Source: Alcaligenaceae bacterium
GTDB taxonomy: Bacteria > Pseudomonadota > Gammaproteobacteria > Burkholderiales > Burkholderiaceae_B
Direction: 5' to 3'
Length of the DNA stretch: 64,000 nt
Assembly (NCBI GenBank): GCA_013416395.1
Contig: JACCEP010000017.1
Span: forward strand, 1 to 64,000
This document shows positions 15,779 through 23,685 of this stretch, piece after piece. The translations under genes were made by a program, and so were the position numbers. Below the pieces are notes generated by a model. That model was not told the origin of the DNA. It saw only the letters and a program-made list of their open reading frames with translations, and did no database searches. How positions within the stretch are numbered: the first letter of the stretch is position 1; each line of letters begins with the position of its first letter.

Positions 15779-16045
15779 TCAGCCTAAGACGTGCTCGCGG
15801 CTGGCCGCTTTCAGATTGCGCCGAGGTTTTAGGCCCGGTAAACCGTGCTGCTCGAAAAACTCGCGCCGAGCGCGCAACCATTGCCTATAGCAATGGCCCA
15901 TGCGGAACTGCCAGGGGTAGCTCGCATCGATGGCAGCAGCAATCTGTTCGGGAGTTTGGCGCTCGGCGCGACACTCGTCATAGACTTTGTTTATGATTCT
16001 GTAGGCGATGACAGCAAAGCCCACGCCTTCAAAGGGTTCAGCCAT
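15779..16045 (-). CDS. Small conserved plasmid protein between virB11 and trfA
   Basis: An 88-residue basic protein (MAEPFEGVGFAVIAYRIINK at the start, then CRAERQTPEQIAAAIDASYP, and an arginine-rich end). It contains no membrane segment. The start follows an AAGGAGACCC ribosome site. It lies 48 bp after virB11 and before trfA, so it is probably co-transcribed with the transfer genes. The family is not recognised; proteins of this type in the same position may regulate or modulate replication, but there is no direct evidence. Confidence 0.6.
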   Translation of the reverse strand: MAEPFEGVGFAVIAYRIINKVYDECRAERQTPEQIAAAIDASYPWQFRMGHCYRQWLRARREFFEQHGLPGLKPRRNLKAASREHVLG

Positions 16046-16093
16046 TGGGTCTCCTTGTTAGGTTTGGATTGGGCACAAAGGCGGCGGGCGTGG

Positions 16094-17116
16094 TCACCCT
16101 GTCGGCAGCCGACTGCGCGGCTGGTAGTGGATTTCACGCAACGTGAACCGCTCAACGTGCAGCACAATATCGATGGTGTTGTGAAGAAACGCGCGGATGG
16201 CTTCCAGGTCGAGCTGGCCGCCAGTCGGCGACTGCTTGATGAGCAGCGCCAGCCGATCATAGGTATCCAACGCGCTGTTGGCATGCGTTGTGGTGATTGA
16301 TCCTGGGTGGCCGGTGTTTAGCGCCGTCAGGTATTCCCACGCTTCGCCGCCACGCAGCTCCGCCAGAAAAATCCGATCGGGCGAGAGCCGCATGCAGGCG
16401 GCCACGCATTGCGTGGGGTCAACGCGTCCTTGCGCGATGCCGTACATCATGGGTACGAGGTTGCGATGATTGGGTAAGTGCAGTTCATGCACATCCTCAA
16501 TGGTGATCAAGCGCTCATGAAGCGGCACCCGTTCGATGAGCGAGCGGGCAAACGTTGTTTTGCCAGAGCCGGTGGCCCCACCAATGACGATGTTGCGTCG
16601 GGCCTGCACGGCCTCATGCAGAAATTGAGAGATTTCCCCGGCTTCTTTGAGTCCCAGCAGCTTGCGGTCGGTCGGCGTCAAGCCGTCTGCATCAAGGAGC
16701 GCCGTGCTGTCTTGAGCCATCTCAAACGCACTTTCTGCGTCCAGCTCTTCCAGTGTTTTGACGGTACTGGCGTGCTTGCGGATGTTGATGGCCAGCGTCC
16801 CGTCCAGGCAGGCGGGTGGTTGCACGATCTGGCCTCGTTCACCGCCTGGCAAAATCACTGACATGATGGGGGCTAAGCCCTGGCCGTTATACACAGCCAG
16901 GGCATTGGCTAACGCCTGTAAGTGTTCGAGCGTCAATGTCTCGCACGTATGCGGGTGCCATGCCCCACGCTCGCGGGTGAACAGGCTTCCCGGGCGCACG
17001 ATAGCGATTTCGCTTACCTGTGGGTTGGCCAGGTGCGCGGCCAGTGGCCGCAGAAACGTTCTGACCGATATCCCCCTATCGAAGGGAATAGCGTTCTGGG
17101 GTGGGTTGCAGGTCAT
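16094..17116 (-). CDS. virB11: VirB11-type secretion ATPase
   Basis: A 340-residue cytoplasmic hexameric ATPase of the VirB11/TrwD family. The N-terminal domain (SVRTFLRPLAAHLANPQVSE) is followed by Walker A GGATGSGKTTFARSL near residue 184, an Asp box ITIEDVHELHLP, Walker B-like PDRIFLAELRGGEAWEY, and the His box TGHPGSITTTHANSA. All family motifs are intact. It switches the machine between pilus building and DNA transfer by contacting VirB4. The ATG at 17114-17116 lies inside the end of virB10 (41-bp overlap), which suggests translational coupling; longer upstream readings would lie wholly in virB10. Confidence 0.95.
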   Translation of the reverse strand: MTCNPPQNAIPFDRGISVRTFLRPLAAHLANPQVSEIAIVRPGSLFTRERGAWHPHTCETLTLEHLQALANALAVYNGQGLAPIMSVILPGGERGQIVQPPACLDGTLAINIRKHASTVKTLEELDAESAFEMAQDSTALLDADGLTPTDRKLLGLKEAGEISQFLHEAVQARRNIVIGGATGSGKTTFARSLIERVPLHERLITIEDVHELHLPNHRNLVPMMYGIAQGRVDPTQCVAACMRLSPDRIFLAELRGGEAWEYLTALNTGHPGSITTTHANSALDTYDRLALLIKQSPTGGQLDLEAIRAFLHNTIDIVLHVERFTLREIHYQPRSRLPTG

Positions 17117-18215
17117 AGACTTTACTGAAATCCAGATCACGGGCGACCATGATGCCGACACGCTCGCCCTGGTTTTTGTAAAGGGTGGGAGGAATATCCA
17201 GAGAATGCTCAAGGATTTTGGCGATCACCTCCTGGCTGCCTTCGCGGGTGTTATCAAACCGGATGTTGTTGTCCCCCCGGTTGCCCTGGTTGGAGGCCCA
17301 GTTGCCCAGGTCTCCAACGAGACTAAGCAAAATGGCATTGCCAAAGCGATCCCAGAAGTGGTGATCGAGCGCACCATCGACTCCCGGTTCGCCCAAGGGG
17401 CCGGTGCCGGGCGAGCCGATGTTTAGAATCACGCCGGTGGGTGTCTCTAGTCGGTTCCAGGTGACAAAGGCGCGCGGTTGGCCCTGGACAATGCCGCCGC
17501 TCTGGTACCCCGTGAACTTGGTGCCCGCGTCAATGAGGACAACCTTGCCATTAGCACTCATCACATCGTGGGTGGCAAAGCAGGTGAGCATGCCAGCCTG
17601 GGCGGTCACAAGGCGGGTTTGCATCACGCAATCGATCATCGTGCCCTGGGTAATGAGCATGTTCCGGTTGCCCAAATGGCCCGCTGTCGAAGGTGCTAGC
17701 TCCAGCGGGCGCAATTTGTCGGCCAGTGGACCGGCATCGCCGCCTGTGTCGGATTGCTGAGTGGGTGCCTGGTCCGCACCACTTTGGGCTGCCGAGTCGC
17801 TGCGCAGTCGGCTGCCTAAACGTCGGGCAGCGACTTCGTCAAGAAAAGGGGAGGCCGAGAGTGGAGCACTCCCCCCAACGATGACAGGCATTTGTGCGGG
17901 CGCTTCTTGAACGGGGGTAGGTGCTATCGCCTGCTCTGGTATAGGTTCAATCTTGGGCAGACGCAGCGCGTTGTAGATGCCGCTGGTGGTTGCTTCGGGG
18001 TTGCCCGCCACCTCTTCAGAAGAAGAGGGCCCCCACGCGAACCAGAGCATCAGCGCGACAATCACCACGGCAAAGAGCATGACAAGCCACAGAAAGGCAC
18101 GCGCGCCGCGTGGCAAGGGGCGGCGGGTGTCGCCTAGGTCGGCAGGACCCCGGTCATCCAGGCCCAGCGTCCTATCCAGTTCGGGGCGTGGGTCGTTCAT
18201 TGTTTCAGTCGTCAT
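17076..18215 (-). CDS. virB10: VirB10-type channel protein
   Basis: A 379-residue protein with one N-terminal membrane helix (residues about 40-62, FLWLVMLFAVVIVALMLWFA), a proline-rich linker (PIPEQAIAPTPVQEAPAQMP) and the C-terminal TrbI/VirB10 domain (ITQGTMIDCVMQTRLV, then TGVILNIGSPGTGPLGEPGV). VirB10 spans both membranes and forms the outer-membrane pore with VirB7 and VirB9. The ATG at 18215 overlaps the virB9 stop by 4 bp. Its 3' end overlaps virB11. The length is typical of MPF-T VirB10 (about 380-400). Confidence 0.94.
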   Translation of the reverse strand: MTTETMNDPRPELDRTLGLDDRGPADLGDTRRPLPRGARAFLWLVMLFAVVIVALMLWFAWGPSSSEEVAGNPEATTSGIYNALRLPKIEPIPEQAIAPTPVQEAPAQMPVIVGGSAPLSASPFLDEVAARRLGSRLRSDSAAQSGADQAPTQQSDTGGDAGPLADKLRPLELAPSTAGHLGNRNMLITQGTMIDCVMQTRLVTAQAGMLTCFATHDVMSANGKVVLIDAGTKFTGYQSGGIVQGQPRAFVTWNRLETPTGVILNIGSPGTGPLGEPGVDGALDHHFWDRFGNAILLSLVGDLGNWASNQGNRGDNNIRFDNTREGSQEVIAKILEHSLDIPPTLYKNQGERVGIMVARDLDFSKVYDLQPTPERYSLR

Positions 18216-19096
18216 TTCTTGCCCTCCTGGGTAACCGCTTGTGCGGCGGGTACTGTCTCTGGCGGTCGCGGCGGCATCGGCAAGCTCTGGGGTTCAGCCC
18301 CTTGCACCACACGCTGTATTTGGGGCGAGGCGGTGCCGGTGTGGGGTTTTGTTGGGGTCTTACCGAAGGCTTCGTTGTGGATGGCCACGACCTGATGGCC
18401 TAGACGAAGATGCCAGCGGCTGGCTGTGCGGTGCAGCACCATCGTGCGGTGGTCGGCCATATGCCCGTTGGTGATGACTTCCTGGCCATCGGGTGTGACG
18501 CGGTAGACGGCGGGGATTTCAGCGTTTGAGGCGAATTGCAGCCAGGTCTGATGCCCGTCATCCCAGGCATGAACGGGAGCAATCGCCAGATCCCCGCTTT
18601 TTGTATAGGCCTGCCAGTTAACGGGTGTGCCGACCTTAGCGAAGGCCGTTTGCACCAGTGCCTCGCGAGCAGCTTGTCGAGTCTGTAGCAGCAGGCTGTC
18701 CGGATAGCGGATGACGAGCTTATACAAAGCCCGAGCGGTGCGATCCCGGTGGTAGCTCACGCGAAAGGTGTAATTGCGTTTGTTGGTGATGACAATCAGG
18801 TTGCTATCGGCATCGTTGGCAATGGGTTTAAAAAACAGGTTATTGGCGTGATGCGTGAAGTCGTACGCCTGACTGTCGCCAAAGACATGAAATTTGTACT
18901 CTTCACCGTCTTCGAGCACGATCAGGGAGGCGACGCCAATGACGGCATCTAACTGGATGACGTTGGCGGGGTCATAGTCGACATAGCGCACACGATGGTC
19001 GGCGCGTGAGTTTTTGGGGACATCTAACGCCATAGCCGGGGCTGCGAGCGCGCAAGCCATAGCCACCGCCAATGCCCCTTGGGTAAATGGGTTCAT
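18212..19096 (-). CDS. virB9: VirB9-type outer-membrane core component
   Basis: A 294-residue protein with a signal peptide (residues 1-23, ending APAMA) and the VirB9/TrbG/CagX domain: RVRYVDYDPANVIQLDAVIG near 33-52, then FKPIANDADSNLIVITNKRN and a C-terminal segment NTWLQFA-type with ATIPAVYRV-like strands (seen as FASNAEIPAVYRVTPDGQ). It binds VirB7 and the C-terminal part of VirB10 in the core complex. The ATG at 19096 follows AAGGAACACACC. It overlaps virB10 by ATGA. Confidence 0.94.
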   Translation of the reverse strand: MNPFTQGALAVAMACALAAPAMALDVPKNSRADHRVRYVDYDPANVIQLDAVIGVASLIVLEDGEEYKFHVFGDSQAYDFTHHANNLFFKPIANDADSNLIVITNKRNYTFRVSYHRDRTARALYKLVIRYPDSLLLQTRQAAREALVQTAFAKVGTPVNWQAYTKSGDLAIAPVHAWDDGHQTWLQFASNAEIPAVYRVTPDGQEVITNGHMADHRTMVLHRTASRWHLRLGHQVVAIHNEAFGKTPTKPHTGTASPQIQRVVQGAEPQSLPMPPRPPETVPAAQAVTQEGKK

Positions 19097-19126
19097 GGTG
19101 TGTTCCTTCGTTGCGATAGGCAGTGT

Positions 19127-19813
19127 TTAGCGGGCCAGATCGGCGGCCAGGTCGTAGCGCGTTACCTGAAAGCCCAGCGGGTTGCGCCGGGCGACTTCTT
19201 CGGTAATCGGCACATTTGCGTAGGTGTAGGCCATGGTGGCGATGAGGTGCCGCTCACGTTCTGTCCGACCATTGGTGGCGTCACGCTCGGTCGTTGAAAA
19301 GCGCACGATGGCTGACTGGTTCTGGCCCAGGGTGATGGAATGCACCGACACATCGATATTGCCCAGTTGCCCCAGCCGCGTCGTGGGGGCCTGCTGGCCT
19401 TCGAACCGTTTGCCATAAACCGCCTGTATCGGTGGAGAGGAAAGCAGCGCGCAGGTATCAAACTGCTCTTGAATCGTCTGCCAGTTGTACCCTTCGCAAC
19501 TGAGGACATAGCGATTTAAAAAATACTTGTCGATGCGCTCGCCGTAACTCTCCAGCGGTTCGCCCAACTTGCTGGCATGTTCAATGGTTCCGGTGGCGTC
19601 GTTCACGCGCACCACGTACATTTCTGGTGGTTGTTTCAGGGGTGTGAGGCCTGCTACCGCCCCGAGCGCACCCAACGCCAGCACGCCAAAGGCGATGGTG
19701 ACACGCCATGCACGGCGGCGGCTTGTTGCCAGCTCGCCTATATAGTCGCGCTCCAGGCCACGGGCCTTTTCCAGCTCAGCGGCCACGTCCACGCTTTTAA
19801 TACGGGTACTCAT
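19127..19813 (-). CDS. virB8: VirB8-type inner-membrane assembly factor
   Basis: A 228-residue bitopic protein: a short cytosolic N-terminus, one transmembrane helix (residues about 36-58, VTIAFGVLALGALGAVAGL) and a periplasmic NTF2-like domain (YVVRVNDATGTIEHAS; EQFDTCALLS; SITLGQNQSAIVRFSTTERD). VirB8 nucleates the inner-membrane complex and contacts VirB9 and VirB10. The ATG at 19813 lies 3 bp after the virB7 stop, so the two are tightly coupled. All expected regions are present. Confidence 0.93.
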   Translation of the reverse strand: MSTRIKSVDVAAELEKARGLERDYIGELATSRRRAWRVTIAFGVLALGALGAVAGLTPLKQPPEMYVVRVNDATGTIEHASKLGEPLESYGERIDKYFLNRYVLSCEGYNWQTIQEQFDTCALLSSPPIQAVYGKRFEGQQAPTTRLGQLGNIDVSVHSITLGQNQSAIVRFSTTERDATNGRTERERHLIATMAYTYANVPITEEVARRNPLGFQVTRYDLAADLAR

Positions 19814-19816
19814 GGG

Positions 19817-19951
19817 TCAGGTTCCTTGAAGTGGGGCGGTTGCATTGACCGGTACGCGCGGCGTATCGGCCGGAATAGGGGGCTCAGGCGGATTGAATGC
19901 GCAGCCGCTCAGCAGCGCTGCCACCCACAGGATGGGGAGAAGGGTTCTCAT
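19817..19951 (-). CDS. virB7: VirB7-type small lipoprotein
   Basis: A 44-residue lipoprotein starting MRTLLPILWVAALLSGCAFN. The signal peptide ends in the lipobox LLSGC, and the mature part is proline-rich (PPEPPIPADTPRVPV), as in TrwH and VirB7. It anchors the VirB9-VirB10 ring to the outer membrane. The position between virB6 and virB8 is diagnostic for this small, poorly conserved protein. A longer in-frame start is possible, but the ATG at 19949-19951 directly precedes the signal peptide. Confidence 0.85.
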   Translation of the reverse strand: MRTLLPILWVAALLSGCAFNPPEPPIPADTPRVPVNATAPLQGT

Positions 19952-20024
19952 AGAAAAAAGGCTCCTGGCCCACCGGGCGCAGGTGCACCGGGCGGGCAAT
20001 GTGACGTTTCAGAAAGAGAGAGGT

Positions 20025-20978
20025 TTACCGCCTGCGCAAAAGGCTTTTTATCGTGCTGTATGAGCGCAAACTACCCATGGCACCGCGTGTTGCCATACCG
20101 ACGCCGAACTGGGCCCCAAAGCCGCCTGAAAGGCTTTGAGCCAGGCCTGGGATCATGATCATGACGAAGACACTGGCCAGACCGACAAGGGCTTGTCCTG
20201 CGATCAGACCGAAAAGGCGGTCGTCCCCTTGGGCAACCAGCTCGCCCATCATCTGGACATATGAGACATTCAATTGCAGCAAGATGGCGAAGATGAGTCC
20301 GGCCAGAAGCGCTAAAAACACGAAGTTCAATGCTTGCGACACCCAACTGTCAAAGAGTCGTTCAGTACGCTCAAAGGCCAAGGCAGAGATGAAGATGGGG
20401 CCGGTTGCTACGATCAACGCCATCCCGACCTTTACGACCACCATCAGGACCGCCATCACAAAGCTCACCAGCATTGCGTTGATTTCTACGCCAGCGGCCA
20501 TGAGTGCAACGATCAGCTGCTTGCTATCGGGGATAAAACTTGAAAAGCTGCTGTTCCGCTCTTCGATATTTTCCGCCACGGAGCTAGCATCCGCTCTGAG
20601 CTTATCGATCTCCTTGGCGACCGTAGTATCACCAGCGACGATAGCGGTCATATCATCGGGCAGGGAAATCATGGTGTCAGCAATGGTGGTCTGATAGAAG
20701 CCACCGGCCGTGGCTACACCTGCAATGAGTGCAACACGACATGCTTTCCAGACGAACTCGGTGACCGTCATGCTGCCATGGCCGCGCGCCAGCGCCATGG
20801 CATAGAACAAGAACTGTAAGGTCAATGCCACCACAATGACGGGTGCGAGCGCTCTGGCAAGCTGTTCGATGGGTGTGGATACGGCGGAACTGAGGATCGT
20901 GTCCACTTGCTTCATCAGCCATTCGCCGACCCGCTCGACACTCTCGGGTCTGGTGATTTTATTGGCGTCGAATGCCAT
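20025..20978 (-). CDS. virB6: VirB6-type polytopic inner-membrane protein
   Basis: A 317-residue polytopic membrane protein of the TrbL/VirB6 family. Hydrophobic segments are visible near residues 42-62 (LAPVIVVALTLQFLFYAMAL), 85-100, 155-200 (ALMAAGVEINAMLVSFVMAV and the next helix), 225-250 and 270-290. The loop NSSFSSFIPDSKQL lies in the periplasm in this family. VirB6 contributes to the inner-membrane path of DNA. The ATG at 20978 follows GGCGAGGTCAC. It is 12 bp upstream of the virB5 stop on the transcribed strand and fits TrwI in length. Confidence 0.9.
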   Translation of the reverse strand: MAFDANKITRPESVERVGEWLMKQVDTILSSAVSTPIEQLARALAPVIVVALTLQFLFYAMALARGHGSMTVTEFVWKACRVALIAGVATAGGFYQTTIADTMISLPDDMTAIVAGDTTVAKEIDKLRADASSVAENIEERNSSFSSFIPDSKQLIVALMAAGVEINAMLVSFVMAVLMVVVKVGMALIVATGPIFISALAFERTERLFDSWVSQALNFVFLALLAGLIFAILLQLNVSYVQMMGELVAQGDDRLFGLIAGQALVGLASVFVMIMIPGLAQSLSGGFGAQFGVGMATRGAMGSLRSYSTIKSLLRRR

Positions 20979-20989
20979 AGTGACCTCGC

Positions 20990-21676
20990 CTATTGTTTGC
21001 TGGCACTGCTGCGGCCACTGAACCAGCCTTTGTAGACGCGCTCCGAACGTGCAGCAAGAAGCTCGCGTTCCGCTGCAAACTGCTGCTCGGCAAGTCCGAT
21101 GCGAGTTTGATCTGCCTGGATGTTGGCTTGCTCAATGGCAATGCGTGCCTGAAGCTCGGCAATCTCTTTGGGGTTCGTGGTTTCATTGATCTTGGCCTGC
21201 AGGCCGTCAATGATCTCCAGCCGCTTGGTCATCGCGTTATAGGCTTGCTCGGTCAGTGCTTTCTTGGTCGCGGCAATACGTAGAGACTTTTCCCCCAACG
21301 CTCGCCCATCACGCTGAAAATCAACAGGATCGTCAATACCCGCGATGATTGAGTCAACAGCGCCTGATAGGGCAACGTTCTGGCCCTGCAGTCGGTCGAT
21401 CAGTGCACTGGCATCAGCAGGAAGGGAGGCGCGGATAGCGTCTTGAACGCCTGGATTGTTCAGGACATAACCAAAGCCCGAGGATTGCGTGAGCGCCTGC
21501 AACTGAGCGCGCGTTTGTTCGAGCTGGGATTTTGCCGTTTCCAGCTGATCCAAGAGGGCGTTGAGCTGTTTAACGGAGTTGATGTCAAGGGTTGGAATGC
21601 CACCGCTCGCATAAACAGCGGATGCAGGTGTGGCAACGGCCAGCGCAATCGCGGCCATGATGGCAGTGCGTTTCAT
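20990..21676 (-). CDS. virB5: VirB5-type minor pilin / pilus tip protein
   Basis: A 228-residue secreted protein: a signal peptide (residues 1-23, ATPASA) followed by long helices (QLNALLDQLETAKSQLEQTR; LQARIAIEQANIQADQTRIG), the three-helix-bundle build of VirB5/TraC/TrwJ. It sits at the pilus tip and takes part in recipient contact. The C-terminal WFSGRSSASKQ is typical of the family's polar end. The ATG at 21676 follows GGAGTTCCCC. The usual upstream neighbour virB4 is separated here by two lipoprotein genes, an insertion relative to the classical virB order. Confidence 0.9.
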   Translation of the reverse strand: MKRTAIMAAIALAVATPASAVYASGGIPTLDINSVKQLNALLDQLETAKSQLEQTRAQLQALTQSSGFGYVLNNPGVQDAIRASLPADASALIDRLQGQNVALSGAVDSIIAGIDDPVDFQRDGRALGEKSLRIAATKKALTEQAYNAMTKRLEIIDGLQAKINETTNPKEIAELQARIAIEQANIQADQTRIGLAEQQFAAERELLAARSERVYKGWFSGRSSASKQ

Positions 21677-22100
21677 GGGGAACTCCAGAAAATGAGTAAA
21701 TAATGGCTATGGTGCGGCGTCGCTCCTAGGAGGCGAGGCGAGCGAATCGGTTGGGAGAGCAGCTGAGGATCGAAGTGCGAGTTTATTGATGTATGGCGTT
21801 TGGCAGCAGCTTAATCAGTCACACTTCTGGTAGTACCAGTCGGATGGTTTTCTATCCAATGAGCAAGGGGCGAGCTGCGTAGGTACACTTTTTCTGTCGC
21901 AGTAATCCACCAGGACTCGAGCCGAGATCGAGCTTGCACTGTGACAGGCGACGTGCAAGGTAAGGCTATATAAAGAGATGCTTCTGCAACGCAGCGGACA
22001 AGCCGCCACCCAGCTCACTCACTGTCGCTGACAGTGAGGAGAGGAACTTGACAATTCTATGATCTTTGTGTGAGAGCTGGCAGTGAGAGCTATTCGGTTC
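21677..22100. other. Intergenic region upstream of virB5
   Basis: A 424-bp gap that interrupts the otherwise tight VirB cluster. GCTGACAGTGAGGAGAGG and TGTGAGAGCTGGCAGTGAGAGC (about 22025-22090) form short direct GAG/CAGTGAGA repeats. A minus-strand frame 21815-22018 would encode a short cysteine-containing peptide ending DRKPSDWYYQKCD, but it lacks a good ribosome site; it could be a degenerate small secreted protein. Confidence 0.35.
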
Positions 22101-23045
22101 TTATCGTTCGAGACCGTATTTCTTTAAAACCCGACCGGATTTTGCATCATATAGCCACAGTTGCTTAGCATAGATACCGATTCGATAGATCTTGGTAAAG
22201 GACTCGTATGGCTTCAGATAGGTAGCTTCTGTGTAATCTTCTCCCGCAACGAACGGCACTGGCTCGGATATTTGAGAAATCAACGCGATATTGATTGTCT
22301 TGTCCTTCAGGGCTCGGGCCTCGGATGCGTCCTGACGAAGGAAAATATCAAAACTGTCTGAAGTGTCGGATATGCGGTACGCCCAAGTTGTAATGGCAGA
22401 GGGACTCTTAACGGCTGCCTCCATCATTTCGCGAGAGTCTGATCGGACTGTTGTTCCGGCGCCGTAGGAATTGCTAGCCGAATATTTTTTTGAACTAAGG
22501 GTCAAGCGGTCAGCCATTTCACAATAGATTTGATCAAAAGTTGGGAACCCCTTGCAGATTGAGTGGACCGAGTAACCCCCCTTTTCCGCGTTATAAAGAG
22601 GTGTTGCCCTCAACTTGAGAGCGTATAAGGCTTCAGGATTGAATCCCATTACACTGCCGGCAGCGGCTCTTCTCGCCAAAAATTCGTCTTTTGTCTCAAA
22701 CTCGTCCTTCTCGAAGTTTCTTAATGAGCGAGGGACTAATTTTTTAAATGCTTTGAAATCATAGATGGCATCAAGCGGTAGTTGAGTGGCTGACGGAGAA
22801 ACCGAGATTGGATGCTTATCTTTGTTCGTTTTGATCGGCGGGTTCTGATGTTCCGAGACTTGGAAACCTATCGTGGGAGGGCTTGGGCCCCTCATGATAT
22901 TGCCACGAAGTCTTGCGAGTTCTGCGGCTGCGCTTTGTTGCTGTGGCTGGCGTGAATAACTGTACGGATAGCTACCAAGTAAATCTGCACATCCTGCTAG
23001 GATTACGATCGCCAATATTGATGTGAACCTCAGAATTCTGAACAC
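22101..23045 (-). CDS. Large putative lipoprotein inserted between virB4 and virB5
   Basis: A 314-residue protein not recognised as any Vir component. The start is read as GTG at 23043-23045, six bases after AGGAG, giving MFRILRFTSILAIVILAGC: a lipoprotein signal peptide with lipobox LAGC. The mature part is hydrophilic with a central QLPLDAIYDFKAFKKLVPRS segment and a C-terminus reading EDYTEATYLKPYESFTKIYR and KSGRVLKKYGLER. It may be an envelope protein carried as cargo in the transfer operon, or a second surface/entry-exclusion factor. Base composition is lower in GC than the flanking vir genes, which suggests separate acquisition. Confidence 0.55.
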   Translation of the reverse strand: MFRILRFTSILAIVILAGCADLLGSYPYSYSRQPQQQSAAAELARLRGNIMRGPSPPTIGFQVSEHQNPPIKTNKDKHPISVSPSATQLPLDAIYDFKAFKKLVPRSLRNFEKDEFETKDEFLARRAAAGSVMGFNPEALYALKLRATPLYNAEKGGYSVHSICKGFPTFDQIYCEMADRLTLSSKKYSASNSYGAGTTVRSDSREMMEAAVKSPSAITTWAYRISDTSDSFDIFLRQDASEARALKDKTINIALISQISEPVPFVAGEDYTEATYLKPYESFTKIYRIGIYAKQLWLYDAKSGRVLKKYGLER

Positions 23046-23217
23046 ATCCAACTCCTGTTAAAAAATAATTAATTATTGTAATTCATTGTAATTTTTCGGG
23101 TTGGGTAGCCGATTAATGAAGCCTATGGCGAGCATCGCGGAAAACTGGCACATGAAGTAACGCTACCACTTCACCAGACGGACACTGTTAGAGCAAGCCG
23201 CTTTCATTTCATGGAAT

Positions 23218-23607
23218 TTACTGCTTCGTTCTTGATAAGACGTCTGCATATGATTTGGCAGTTGTCCGTTTGTACTCTTCATCACCTTTCAATATGTGGT
23301 CGGTGTCTTTCAGATACGTATAGGTCCAGATAACGCTGGCGGTGCGGTTTACTTTCAATTCGCCATCCTGCAGCTTTCCTGCAAAGCGAAGTGACACATA
23401 CTTTCCAGACTGTAAGCCACCACGCCAATAGGACTCCTCGACCAGAAAAGTGTCCCCGTCGCGCGTTATCTGGAAGATGATGTGAGGGAAATTTTTATCA
23501 ATTAATTCCCAGTAGCCTACGTATTGGTCGCCTGCATCGTTTTTGCATCCCCCCAATGTCATGGCGGTTACGGCAGTGGCCGCGATCAGAAAGTGTCGTC
23601 GTTTCAT
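23218..23607 (-). CDS. Small lipoprotein in the virB cluster, candidate entry-exclusion protein
   Basis: A 129-residue lipoprotein: signal peptide MKRRHFLIAATAVTAMTLGG followed by Cys21, then a beta-rich domain (YVGYWELIDKNFPHIIFQIT; YVSLRFAGKLQDGELKVNRT). The ATG at 23607 has GAGAGGAAATC upstream. In R388 and pKM101 a small lipoprotein gene (eex) also lies within the vir cluster near virB5 and blocks uptake of the same plasmid; position and size fit, but there is no sequence signature, so the role is inferred. It is 78 bp downstream of the virB4 stop. Confidence 0.55.
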   Translation of the reverse strand: MKRRHFLIAATAVTAMTLGGCKNDAGDQYVGYWELIDKNFPHIIFQITRDGDTFLVEESYWRGGLQSGKYVSLRFAGKLQDGELKVNRTASVIWTYTYLKDTDHILKGDEEYKRTTAKSYADVLSRTKQ

Positions 23608-23685
23608 GATTGATTTCCTCTCTTCGAACGGCAGCTAGCGCTGCGCTGGTGATAATAAAACAAACAAAAGTGGGATTCCAAGGGG

